A stretch of 64,000 nucleotides of DNA from Chryseobacterium sp. StRB126 (GTDB lineage: Bacteria; Bacteroidota; Bacteroidia; Flavobacteriales; Weeksellaceae): positions 248,001 to 312,000 of the forward strand of contig NZ_AP014624.1 of NCBI RefSeq assembly GCF_000829375.1, in the 5' to 3' direction. Under the pieces are notes generated by a model. It saw only the letters and a list, made by a program, of their open reading frames with translations, was not told the DNA's origin and did no database searches. Positions 26,274 to 34,922 of this stretch are shown one piece after another (the stretch's first letter is position 1; each line of letters opens with the position of its first letter). Made by a program: the position numbers and the translations under genes.

Positions 26274-28538
26274 ATGAATAAAACTTTATTATTTTACTTC
26301 TCAATTCTTTTACTATCCCTATCTGGAACATCTTTCGCCCAGACCTATCAACTCACCGGAAATCCCATCAACACTACAGGATGGACTGTGGTTCCCAGCG
26401 CCACTACAAGCGGTGATTTTATTATGCTTACTGATGATGTAGGAAACAAATCCGGAGCAATAAAACTTAATGATCCCATTAATCTGAAATACTGCGATAA
26501 ATGGAAAGTAGAATTCGATTTCAGAATTAATGGAAACGGAATACCAGGATTTGGAAAAGGGGATGGATTTGCCTTTTGGTATCTTGCCAATCCGCCTGTA
26601 ACAAGCCAACAAGGGTCAGGATTAGGAATTCCACAGAATGCAATTGGTTTCATGGTTGGTTTTGATATTTACAACAATACAACCAGTGCTCAAATGAGCA
26701 AAGTACACATTGCCTACGGGGTAGTTCCCAACACTACGGACACTAACAATATTGAATTTTTTAACACTCCCGGAAGTTCATTTCACTCCGCAGACCTCAA
26801 CTCAACCCAACCTTTCGTAGGAGACACCTATAAACACGTTGAAGTAACTGGTGAAACAGATCCTTCTAACCCTACAAGCTGGATCATTACCGTAAAAATG
26901 GATGGAACAACAATTACCTCACAATCGTTCGCTCCTTCAGGCGGAGCTGCTACAATGACACAGGGATATTTTGGTTTCTCAGCATCTACAGGTGGAGCTT
27001 CAGCAAGAAATTCCATTAAAAATGTAAAAATATACACAGATAAAGTATCGATTCTAAAAAACTTAGTAACCCAGTCTTTCTGCCCCAATCCTACTACCGG
27101 ATATAGCAGTGTAAATTTAACTGATTTCAATGCTCAGTTTGTTGCCAATCCCGGCAATTACACATTCAAATATTATCCTCCAGGCAGCTCTACTCCTATT
27201 TCCAATCCCTCCAATTATGAATTTAACGCCAACACCACAGTAACTGTAGTTATTAAGGATAACGCCGGAGTGCTTTGCGATAATCCTGATGGAAAAATCC
27301 AGTTGGACCTGGCTCCTTTTAAAGCTAATGACAAAACACTTACCGAGTGTAATAACAATAAAACAGGAACAGCCATTTTCAACTTAAATTCCGCCAACGT
27401 AACTGATGTACTTGGAGTTACAAAGAAATACTACAAAACACTCAACGACTTAAATTCAGGAACGAATGAAATTTTATATCCGGACACATACCAATCTTCA
27501 CCTGGAACAGTTTATGTAAAAGTAACTACTCCACTGGGATGTACAGGTACTGCAAAGATTAATCTTACTTTTTATCCCGAAACCGAAGTAAAAGACGCCA
27601 CGATCCAATCCTGCTTTATTGAAAATAATATACTTAATGGTGTATTTAATTTAACAACAGCTAATGTGACTTCACTTACCGGAGCTGTTAAAAAATATTA
27701 CACTACCGTAGCCAACGCCCTTAATAATACCAACGAGATTACTGACATTTATCTGTACACCTCAACAAGTACACCTGTATATGCAAAGGTAACAGACACC
27801 AACGGATGTTTTGCTATTGCTAAAATTAACCTTGTGGTGCTTCCACCTATTAAATCTTCAATTCTTAAAGATAAAACCATCTGTATAGAAAATAAAACCG
27901 ATTTAGACGCAGGTCCTGGTTTTGATGAATACCTATGGAGCACCGGGGCTAAAACTCCCGCTATTGAAGATGTAAGTGTAGGAACTTATTGGGTTAAACT
28001 CAGAACAGGGAACTGTACCACTACACAAACTGTCAACGTACAACCATCTCCTAATCCTGTAATTGCCAGCATTGATATCCATAACAATACAATTGTAGCT
28101 AACGTGATAGGTGGAAAACCTCCTTATCAATATTCATTGGACGGAACTCATTGGCAGACGTCAAATATTTTCACAGGTCTGGCCAGAGGAGAAGTAAAGG
28201 TTTTTGTAAAAGACTTCTACAACTGCTCCCCTATTGAAGTTCAGATTACTGTTCCTAACCTCATCAATGCTATTACACCTAATGGGGACAACAAAAATGA
28301 CTTCATTGATTATTCTGCTTTGGCATACAAGAAAAACCTAATCTTCACGGTGTATGACCGATATGGAAACAAACTGTATGAAGCTAACAAAATAAGAAAT
28401 TACACCTGGGATGGAAGAGCTTACGGTAAAAAAATTCCTTCCGCTACTTATTGGTATACAATCTCATGGAATGAAAACAATAAAAACAACACTGAAACAA
28501 AATACTCAGGTTGGGTATTGGTAAAAAATATGGAATAA
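26274..28538 (+). CDS. T9SS type B protein with L-type lectin-like domain, paralogue A
   Basis: A 754-residue protein with signal peptide (LLFYFSILLLSLSGTSFAQ). Residues about 23-255 form a lectin-like beta-sandwich: YQLTGNPINTTGW, KWKVEFDFRINGNG, GDGFAFWYLANPP, FMVGFDIYNNT, YKHVEVTGETD, MTQGYFGFSASTGGASARNS. Such L-type lectin folds bind glycans; GDGFAFW and GFDIYNN are the usual metal/sugar-loop positions. Then come two C-rich repeat units (TECNNNKTGTAIFNLN ..., SCFIENNILNGVFNL ...), Ig-like units (DKTICIENKTDLDAGPGF) and the type B sorting domain ITPNGDNKNDFIDYS. An upstream TATATTTA resembles a -7 box. 37 nt before its tandem copy. Confidence 0.87.
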   Translation: MNKTLLFYFSILLLSLSGTSFAQTYQLTGNPINTTGWTVVPSATTSGDFIMLTDDVGNKSGAIKLNDPINLKYCDKWKVEFDFRINGNGIPGFGKGDGFAFWYLANPPVTSQQGSGLGIPQNAIGFMVGFDIYNNTTSAQMSKVHIAYGVVPNTTDTNNIEFFNTPGSSFHSADLNSTQPFVGDTYKHVEVTGETDPSNPTSWIITVKMDGTTITSQSFAPSGGAATMTQGYFGFSASTGGASARNSIKNVKIYTDKVSILKNLVTQSFCPNPTTGYSSVNLTDFNAQFVANPGNYTFKYYPPGSSTPISNPSNYEFNANTTVTVVIKDNAGVLCDNPDGKIQLDLAPFKANDKTLTECNNNKTGTAIFNLNSANVTDVLGVTKKYYKTLNDLNSGTNEILYPDTYQSSPGTVYVKVTTPLGCTGTAKINLTFYPETEVKDATIQSCFIENNILNGVFNLTTANVTSLTGAVKKYYTTVANALNNTNEITDIYLYTSTSTPVYAKVTDTNGCFAIAKINLVVLPPIKSSILKDKTICIENKTDLDAGPGFDEYLWSTGAKTPAIEDVSVGTYWVKLRTGNCTTTQTVNVQPSPNPVIASIDIHNNTIVANVIGGKPPYQYSLDGTHWQTSNIFTGLARGEVKVFVKDFYNCSPIEVQITVPNLINAITPNGDNKNDFIDYSALAYKKNLIFTVYDRYGNKLYEANKIRNYTWDGRAYGKKIPSATYWYTISWNENNKNNTETKYSGWVLVKNME

Positions 28539-28575
28539 ACATTAATACAAATAACAACATCACAATCCTTCCACT

Positions 28576-30843
28576 ATGAAAAAAAATCTACTCTTTTTTC
28601 TTCTGGGTATTTTATTATGTCTGTCAGGAAAAATGCACTCCCAAACCTATCAACTTACTGGAAACCCTGTAAATACTACAGGTTGGGATCTTGTTTCAGA
28701 TGCTATCGTAAGCGGAGATTTCATAAGACTTACTACTGACCAAACAAGCAAGTATGGGGCTATAAAATTATCCACTCCAATTACCTTAAGCTATTGTGAT
28801 AAATGGAAGGTAGAATTTGATTTCAGAATTGACGGAAACGGAACAACCCAATTTGGACGTGGAGATGGTTTTACATTCTGGTATCTGGCCAACCCACCCA
28901 CAGGATTTGTATCAGGTGGTGGTCTTGGAATTCCGGCCAATGCATCAGGACTAATGGTTGGTTTTGATATCTTTAACAATACCACTGAAGGCCAGATGAG
29001 TAAAGTACATGTTTTATATGGCACAAACAATACCGCCGGCAACAATATAGAATTCAACAATACTCCCGGCAGTACCTTTCACTCCCCAGATCTGAATGCC
29101 ACTCAGCCATTTGTAGGCAACAACTACAAACACGTTGAAGTAAATGGAGAAACAGATCTTACTAATCCAACCAACTGGATTATTAAAATTAAAATAGACG
29201 GAGTACTTATTACTGATCAATCATTTGCTCCTTCCGGGAATGCAGTAGGAATGACACAAGGATATTTTGGTTTTTCTGCAGCAACAGGAGGGGCCAGCGC
29301 CCGACATTCCATCCAGAATGCCAAAGTTTTTGTAGATAAAGTTCCTATTTTAAATAATACCATAAAACCTTTCGTTTGCACCAACCCTGCAACCGGAAGT
29401 GGAACTGTAGACCTTACTTCATACAATACCCAATTTGTAAATAATCCCGGAAATTATGTTTTCACCTATTACCTATTGGGAGTTGCTACTCCTATAGCCA
29501 ACCCTACTAGTTTTCAATATACGGGAAACACCACCATTAAAGTAGTTGTTAAAGACCCTACATCAACACTTTGTGATAATGGAGACGGCATTATAGAACT
29601 GAACCCCACTCCATTTGCAGCAACCGATGCAAGCCTTACAGAATGTAACAATAATAATGGAGGAGTCGGTATCTTTGATCTCAATACCGCAGCAGTAACC
29701 ACATTAACCGGCGTTACTAAAGAGTTCTATCCAAGTATACACGATCTGAACGCCAGCACCAATCAGATCACAACGCCCTCTGCCTATGTTTCTCCTCCAG
29801 GGATTATATACGTAAGGGTTATTACAGCACAGGGATGTGTAAGCACTGCAAAAATCACACTGAATACCCATCCTGTTATAACCGTTTATGATGTTCCGAT
29901 AGAATCATGCTTTATAGAGAGCAACCCATTAACAGCCTCTTTTAATCTTATTAATGCCGGCGTTGTTCCAAATCCGGCAGGATTTACAAAAAAATACTAC
30001 CCATCCATAACAGACGCTCTTAACGGAACCAATGAAATAACCACTCCGGGCGCTTATATTGCTCCCAATGGGGTAGCCTATGTTAAAGTTTTCAATGCTA
30101 CCGGATGCTTTTCAATCGCTAAAGTTACTCTAACAGTCAAGGCTCCGGCTCCGTCCAGAGTTTTAAAAGACAAAATTATTTGTGTAGAAAGCAAAACAAC
30201 GCTGGATGCCGGCCCAGGATTCAAAAGTTATGAATGGAGTACCGGAGCCACAACACAATCTATCAAAGATGTGGGCGTTGGTATTTATTGGGTGAAACTA
30301 AAAACCGGAGAATGCTTCACTACTCAGACTGTAACGGTATTCCCATCAGAAATCCCTGTCATCTCCAGTGTAGATGTTTCAGGAGAAACTGTTACTGTTC
30401 ACGTAAATGGCGGAATGCCTCCTTATCAATATTCTACAGACAATATCACCTGGCAGGATTCTAACGTGTTCACCAATGTTACGAGAGGCGTTGCCAAAAT
30501 ATATGTAAAAGACAGTTACAATTGTGAGCCCATTATGATTAATGTCACTATACCTAACCTCATTAATATTATTACCCCTAACGATGACGGCATCAATGAT
30601 TTCATTGATTACTCAGCACTGGCTATCAAACCTAATTTTGAAGTTAATATTTTCGACAGGTACGGCGTACAGGTTTTCAGGGCAGACAAAAGCAACGGAT
30701 ACAGATGGAATGGGACAGCCAACGGCAGAAGGGTTCCTACAGGAAGTTATTGGTATTCCGTTTCATGGAATGAAAAAAACAACATGAACAGAACAACACC
30801 TATCAACTTTGCAGGCTGGATTATTGTTAAAAACAGAAATTAA
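28576..30843 (+). CDS. T9SS type B protein with L-type lectin-like domain, paralogue B
   Basis: A 755-residue tandem duplicate of the preceding gene with the same order: signal peptide, lectin-like domain (YQLTGNPVNTTGW, KWKVEFDFRIDGNG, GDGFTFWYLANPP, VGFDIFNNTTEG), two repeats of about 85 residues (TECNNNNGGVGIFDLN and SCFIESNPLTASFNL), Ig-like unit (DKIICVESKTTLDAGPGF, SYEWSTGATTQSI) and type B sorting domain ITPNDDGINDFIDYS. In its C-terminal part it is closer to the 21768 protein than to its tandem neighbour (both have EWSTGATTQSI and DRYGV), which suggests recombination or gene conversion among the three. Confidence 0.87.
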   Translation: MKKNLLFFLLGILLCLSGKMHSQTYQLTGNPVNTTGWDLVSDAIVSGDFIRLTTDQTSKYGAIKLSTPITLSYCDKWKVEFDFRIDGNGTTQFGRGDGFTFWYLANPPTGFVSGGGLGIPANASGLMVGFDIFNNTTEGQMSKVHVLYGTNNTAGNNIEFNNTPGSTFHSPDLNATQPFVGNNYKHVEVNGETDLTNPTNWIIKIKIDGVLITDQSFAPSGNAVGMTQGYFGFSAATGGASARHSIQNAKVFVDKVPILNNTIKPFVCTNPATGSGTVDLTSYNTQFVNNPGNYVFTYYLLGVATPIANPTSFQYTGNTTIKVVVKDPTSTLCDNGDGIIELNPTPFAATDASLTECNNNNGGVGIFDLNTAAVTTLTGVTKEFYPSIHDLNASTNQITTPSAYVSPPGIIYVRVITAQGCVSTAKITLNTHPVITVYDVPIESCFIESNPLTASFNLINAGVVPNPAGFTKKYYPSITDALNGTNEITTPGAYIAPNGVAYVKVFNATGCFSIAKVTLTVKAPAPSRVLKDKIICVESKTTLDAGPGFKSYEWSTGATTQSIKDVGVGIYWVKLKTGECFTTQTVTVFPSEIPVISSVDVSGETVTVHVNGGMPPYQYSTDNITWQDSNVFTNVTRGVAKIYVKDSYNCEPIMINVTIPNLINIITPNDDGINDFIDYSALAIKPNFEVNIFDRYGVQVFRADKSNGYRWNGTANGRRVPTGSYWYSVSWNEKNNMNRTTPINFAGWIIVKNRN

Positions 30844-30867
30844 TCACGTTTATCATTCATATTAGAA

Positions 30868-30898
30868 GAGTCACTCCGTTATGCGGGGTGATTTTTTT
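30868..30898 (+). terminator. Terminator after the lectin pair
   Basis: Stem TCACTCCG/CGGGGTGA (one T-G pair), 5-nt loop, T7. Confidence 0.85.
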
Positions 30899-30955
30899 GT
30901 ATTAATTTAAAAGGATATATTTCATTTTAAAGACCCTTTATTCATATTCAATTCT

Positions 30956-30963
30956 TAAATTTG
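30956..30963 (+). promoter_or_regulatory. Predicted -7 box TAAATTTG, 4 nt before the nitroreductase ATG
   Basis: Perfect TAnnTTTG; ATG at 30968. A leaderless transcript is predicted. Confidence 0.6.
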
Positions 30964-30967
30964 TGCT

Positions 30968-31594
30968 ATGAATTATTTGGAAGCTTTAAGCAGAAGATAT
31001 TCTGTGAAAAAATTTAATAATCAAATTATTCCTCAGGAGACCCTTCACAACATTCTTGAGTCAGGAAAACTGTCTGCAAGCTCTCTGGGACTTCAACCTT
31101 ATAAGATTATTATTGTTGAAAGCGAGGATATGAAACAGAAACTGATTCCCGCTTTCTATAATCCATCCCAAATTTCCACATGCTCCCATCTTGTTGTGAT
31201 TATTTCAAAGAAAAACATTGAGGAAAATTATATCCAAGGATATTTCAAACACATTTCTGAGGTAAGAGAAACTCCTCTTGAGAAACTTGGTCCATTCAAG
31301 AACAGCATCAATCAGCATATTAATCAAAAAACACAGGATGAAATTTTCAACTGGGCAGAAAAGCAGTCATATATCGTATTAGCCAATCTGATGTACGCCG
31401 CTGCTATAGAAAACATAGACTCATGCCCTATGGAAGGCTTCAGACAGGATGTAATAGAAGAAATTCTGAATATTAATCCAGAAACAGAAAAAGTAACCGT
31501 TACCCTCGCTTTAGGCTACCGTTCTGAGGAAGATCACTTCCAGTACATGAAAAAAGTAAGAAAACCAAACGAAAAATTGTTTAAATTTATTTAA
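30968..31594 (+). CDS. Nitroreductase-family NAD(P)H-dependent FMN oxidoreductase
   Basis: A 208-residue protein of the NfsB/FRase type. RRYSVKKF at residues 9-16 is the FMN phosphate-binding motif; LSASSLGLQPYKIIIV is the usual second block (SSxNxQPW-like); near the end CPMEGFRQDVIEEIL and VTLALGYRSEEDHF match the family. Dimeric, FMN-bound, cytoplasmic; reduces nitro compounds, quinones or flavins. True substrate unknown. Located 31 nt upstream of nadB, so it may be part of the same transcript. Confidence 0.9.
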   Translation: MNYLEALSRRYSVKKFNNQIIPQETLHNILESGKLSASSLGLQPYKIIIVESEDMKQKLIPAFYNPSQISTCSHLVVIISKKNIEENYIQGYFKHISEVRETPLEKLGPFKNSINQHINQKTQDEIFNWAEKQSYIVLANLMYAAAIENIDSCPMEGFRQDVIEEILNINPETEKVTVTLALGYRSEEDHFQYMKKVRKPNEKLFKFI

Positions 31595-31624
31595 TATTTA
31601 AATGATTGTACCTAAAGCAAGCAC

Positions 31625-33196
31625 ATGATAAAAGCGGATGTATTAGTAATCGGTTCCGGCATTTCCGGACTTTCTTATGCCATTAAAGTTTCTGAACAAC
31701 TCCCTGATGCCAAAATCATCATTGTAACAAAGTCTGATGAAGACGAAAGCAATACCAAATACGCACAGGGCGGTCTTGCTGTAGTGACTGACTTTCAGAA
31801 CGATAATTTTGAAAAACATATAGAAGATACCATGCGTGCCGGAGACGGTGAAAACAAACGTGATGTTGTAGAAATGGTGGTAAAGGAAGCCCCTGCAAGA
31901 TTCAATGAAATTGTAGAATGGGGTGCCCAATTCGATATGAAAAATGGCAAATTTGCACTGGGAAGAGAAGGAGGCCATACCGAAAACAGAATCGTCCATC
32001 ATAAAGACATTACAGGTTTTGAAATTGAAAGAGCATTATTGGAAACGGCCAACAACAGCCCGAATATTGAAATTCTAGACCACCACTATGTAATTGATAT
32101 CATTACTCAGCACCATGTTCCGGGGAAAGAACTTAATGAAGGAGATATCCACTGCTATGGTGCTTATATATTGGATGAAAAATCCAAAACCATCAAAAAA
32201 ATCACATCCAAAATTACACTGGCTGCTACAGGCGGGGCCGGGCATGTTTATAAAAACACCACCAATCCTTCTATTGCAACAGGAGACGGAATTGCTTTCG
32301 TAGCCCGTGCAAAAGGAAAGGTTTCCAATATGCAGTATTACCAGTTTCATCCTACCGCTCTTTATAGTAAGATTGACGGAATGCTTTTCCTTATTTCTGA
32401 AGCAGTAAGAGGAGACGGCGCAAAACTAAGAACCAAAAGAGGTGAAAAGTTCATGCAGAAATATGATGAACGTGAAGAATTAGCCTCCAGAGATATTGTC
32501 GCCCGAGCCATTGATAATGAAATGAAAATTTCAGGAGATGAATATGTAGGCCTGGATTGCCGAGAAATGAATCAGGAAAGATTCCTTGAACACTTCCCCA
32601 ATATCTATAAAAAATGTAAAGACGAAGGTATTGATCCCTTCACTCAATTAATCCCTGTTGTTCCAGCCTGCCATTATCTGATGGGAGGCATAGAAGTAGA
32701 CAGAGACGGACAATCTTCCATCAGAAATCTTTTTGCGGTAGGAGAATGTACAAATTCCGGATTGCACGGAGCCAACAGATTAGCTTCAAACTCCTTACTT
32801 GAAGGATTGGTTTTCGGACATAATGCTGCGATGAAAACAGTAGCTCTTCTTAATGAAAATTTATTCAATTTTGATGATTTAAAAGCAGTTCCGGAGTGGA
32901 ATGAAGAGGGAATGAAAATCATGGATGAAATGGTCATTGTCAGCTACCTGAGAAAACAGCTTCAGGAAATGATGAGCGATCTGGTAGGGATTGTAAGAAG
33001 CAACAGACGTCTGAACATGGCTTTACAAAAACACCAGGAAATTGCGGCAGCCGTTGATGAAATTTACCACTACTCTATTCTTTCTCCTCAATTATCCGAA
33101 CTAAGAAACCTTACCACTGTTGCTCATCTCATCATTACCCAATCTATGGAAATGACAGAAAATAAAGGAGCATTTTACAATAAAGATTTGGTTTAA
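31625..33196 (+). CDS. nadB: L-aspartate oxidase
   Basis: A 523-residue flavoenzyme that oxidises aspartate to iminoaspartate in NAD synthesis. FAD-binding GxGxxG is at residues 10-15 (IGSGISGL). Other marks: the TKYAQGGLAVV loop, EGGHTENRIVHHKD, QFHPTAL, the catalytic REAVRGDGA-like segment (SEAVRGDGAKLR), LDCREM and PACHYLMGGIEVD, GANRLASNSLLEGLVFG. Length is typical. With nadC downstream it forms the de novo NAD unit; nadA, which makes quinolinate from iminoaspartate, is not in the window. Confidence 0.96.
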   Translation: MIKADVLVIGSGISGLSYAIKVSEQLPDAKIIIVTKSDEDESNTKYAQGGLAVVTDFQNDNFEKHIEDTMRAGDGENKRDVVEMVVKEAPARFNEIVEWGAQFDMKNGKFALGREGGHTENRIVHHKDITGFEIERALLETANNSPNIEILDHHYVIDIITQHHVPGKELNEGDIHCYGAYILDEKSKTIKKITSKITLAATGGAGHVYKNTTNPSIATGDGIAFVARAKGKVSNMQYYQFHPTALYSKIDGMLFLISEAVRGDGAKLRTKRGEKFMQKYDEREELASRDIVARAIDNEMKISGDEYVGLDCREMNQERFLEHFPNIYKKCKDEGIDPFTQLIPVVPACHYLMGGIEVDRDGQSSIRNLFAVGECTNSGLHGANRLASNSLLEGLVFGHNAAMKTVALLNENLFNFDDLKAVPEWNEEGMKIMDEMVIVSYLRKQLQEMMSDLVGIVRSNRRLNMALQKHQEIAAAVDEIYHYSILSPQLSELRNLTTVAHLIITQSMEMTENKGAFYNKDLV

Positions 33197-33210
33197 TTTT
33201 AATCAAACAA

Positions 33211-33843
33211 ATGAAGGCCCTGAATTTAAATATTCTTACAACAGTCAATATTTTATTCTATTCAAGAATGATTCTTTCATTGATTTGTGGTTTTGCATTA
33301 TTAAGTTTTTGGGTGAAAGTTGGAAAAAATGATAACTTTTCAAATATAGTCATCCTTGCAGTGATAATACTTTTAGGAGCTATTTTGGGATTATATGGAA
33401 TAACATTATTAAAAAAAATTATTGTTCCCACATCTAAATATCCTTTAGTTTTAAACCTGTTATGTAATATGAAAGGGTTAGGAAAACCGGATTATTATGG
33501 AAGTTTAAAATTCAATTTAAATAATATAATTAAAGACAATAAGCTAAACTTAACTCTATATTATGTCAATAATCCTCAATATCCAATTCTAACATTCAAT
33601 AGAGAGAAAATCATTTATTATACTCAAGAATACAATTGGAATAATTTTAAATGGAGTTATAAAGTCATCCCCCAAGGACGAAATGAAAAACAAATATTAG
33701 AATTTCAAGGTACTAATCAAAACAATATAAAAATAAAAGATAGTATAGATTTTGAAAAAATAGATGCAAAGGAAAATGAAGTTCTTTTGCTCTTCATCAT
33801 TCATGATTTATTATTCGGAAAAAGATCTTCCTTTTATTACTAA
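33211..33843 (+). CDS. Unknown two-helix membrane protein within the nad operon
   Basis: A 210-residue protein of no recognised family, 14 nt after nadB and 10 nt before nadC. Two hydrophobic helices: about residues 17-35 (SRMILSLICGFALLSFWV) and 47-68 (IVILAVIILLGAILGLYGI). The remaining 140 residues are probably a cytoplasmic beta-rich domain, rich in Asn, Lys and Tyr (LYYVNNPQYPILTFNREKIIYY). Its codon use is clearly more A/T-rich than nadB and nadC, which suggests a later insertion. A role in NAD metabolism is not implied by sequence. Confidence 0.65.
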   Translation: MKALNLNILTTVNILFYSRMILSLICGFALLSFWVKVGKNDNFSNIVILAVIILLGAILGLYGITLLKKIIVPTSKYPLVLNLLCNMKGLGKPDYYGSLKFNLNNIIKDNKLNLTLYYVNNPQYPILTFNREKIIYYTQEYNWNNFKWSYKVIPQGRNEKQILEFQGTNQNNIKIKDSIDFEKIDAKENEVLLLFIIHDLLFGKRSSFYY

Positions 33844-33853
33844 AATCAAAAAT

Positions 33854-34714
33854 ATGAAAAGACCAGTATACGTTACAGATAAAGCATTAAAAACATTTAT
33901 AAAAAATGCCCTTGAAGAAGACATCCAGGATGGAGATCACTCTACCCTTTCCACGATTCCTGAAGACCTTCAGCAAAGTGCGAAATTGTTGGTAAAGCAG
34001 GATTGCATCCTTGCAGGTGTAGAATTGGCAGAAATTATTTTTAAAGCTTTCGATAAAAAGCTTAAGATTGAAACTTTCATTAAAGATGGTACCCCTTGTA
34101 AAGTAGGAGATATTGCCCTTATTGTAACTGGAAGTGCCAGATCAATTCTTTCTACTGAGAGATTTGTTCTTAACTGTATGCAAAGAATGAGTGGAATTGC
34201 AACGCTTACTCATGACTGGGATTCAAGGTTGATAGGAACAAAAACTAAGCTTTTAGATACCAGAAAAACAACCCCAAATTTCAGAATGTGTGAAAAATGG
34301 GCAGTGGCTATTGGCGGTGGAACCAACCACAGATATGGTCTTTATGACATGATTATGCTTAAAGATAATCATATCGACTACAACGGAAGCATCACCAATG
34401 CTGTAAAAATGGCTAAAGACTACGTTAAAAAAACTAAGAAAAAGTTAAAAATTGAAGTGGAAACCAGAAATCTAGAAGAAGTTCAGGAAGCCATTAATGC
34501 CAAAGTTGACAGAATTATGCTTGATAACATGGATGTTAAGACCATGAAGAAAGCTGTAAAAATGATCAACGGCTCATGTGAGTCTGAAGCATCAGGAGGA
34601 ATTACCCGTGATATGCTTAAAGAAATTGCATCTACAGGAGTAACCTATATCTCTGTGGGAGCTTTAACACACTCGGCTGAGAATATAGATTTGAGTCTCA
34701 AAGCTGTGAAATAG
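33854..34714 (+). CDS. nadC: Nicotinate-nucleotide diphosphorylase (carboxylating)
   Basis: A 286-residue enzyme that converts quinolinate and PRPP to nicotinate mononucleotide. Start chosen at ATG 33854 (MKRPVYVTDKALKTF); the longer reading from 33764 overlaps the preceding gene in another frame and is not homologous. Marks: EDIQDGDHSTLSTIP, the active-site RKTTPNFRMCEKWAVAIGGG with GGTNHRYGLYDMIMLKDNH, IEVETRN, DRIMLDNMD, EASGGI and YISVGALTHS. Second enzyme of the nad unit, with an unknown gene between it and nadB. Confidence 0.96.
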   Translation: MKRPVYVTDKALKTFIKNALEEDIQDGDHSTLSTIPEDLQQSAKLLVKQDCILAGVELAEIIFKAFDKKLKIETFIKDGTPCKVGDIALIVTGSARSILSTERFVLNCMQRMSGIATLTHDWDSRLIGTKTKLLDTRKTTPNFRMCEKWAVAIGGGTNHRYGLYDMIMLKDNHIDYNGSITNAVKMAKDYVKKTKKKLKIEVETRNLEEVQEAINAKVDRIMLDNMDVKTMKKAVKMINGSCESEASGGITRDMLKEIASTGVTYISVGALTHSAENIDLSLKAVK

Positions 34715-34922
34715 CGTTGAATTTTTAACAAAAACATCCCCCCTTTATTAAAAACTCAATAACATGACTTTTTTCATATAAAAAACCGTTTTTTATTGAT
34801 AAACCTGACTATCAAACACTTAACACTATTAAGACTGATTAAAAATTAACATTGAGTTAATAATAGTTAAAATATATTTTGCGAATTTTGCAGAAAATTA
34901 AATCTAATTATTACTAACGATT

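Noticed and set aside
33764..33853. Longer N-terminus of NadC
   Set aside because: The added 30 residues overlap the preceding gene in another frame and are unlike NadC; ATG 33854 fits the family.
34715..34922. Riboswitch before the TonB receptor at 34923
   Set aside because: The 208-bp gap has only A/T-rich sequence and weak hairpins; I could not match a cobalamin or other riboswitch core.
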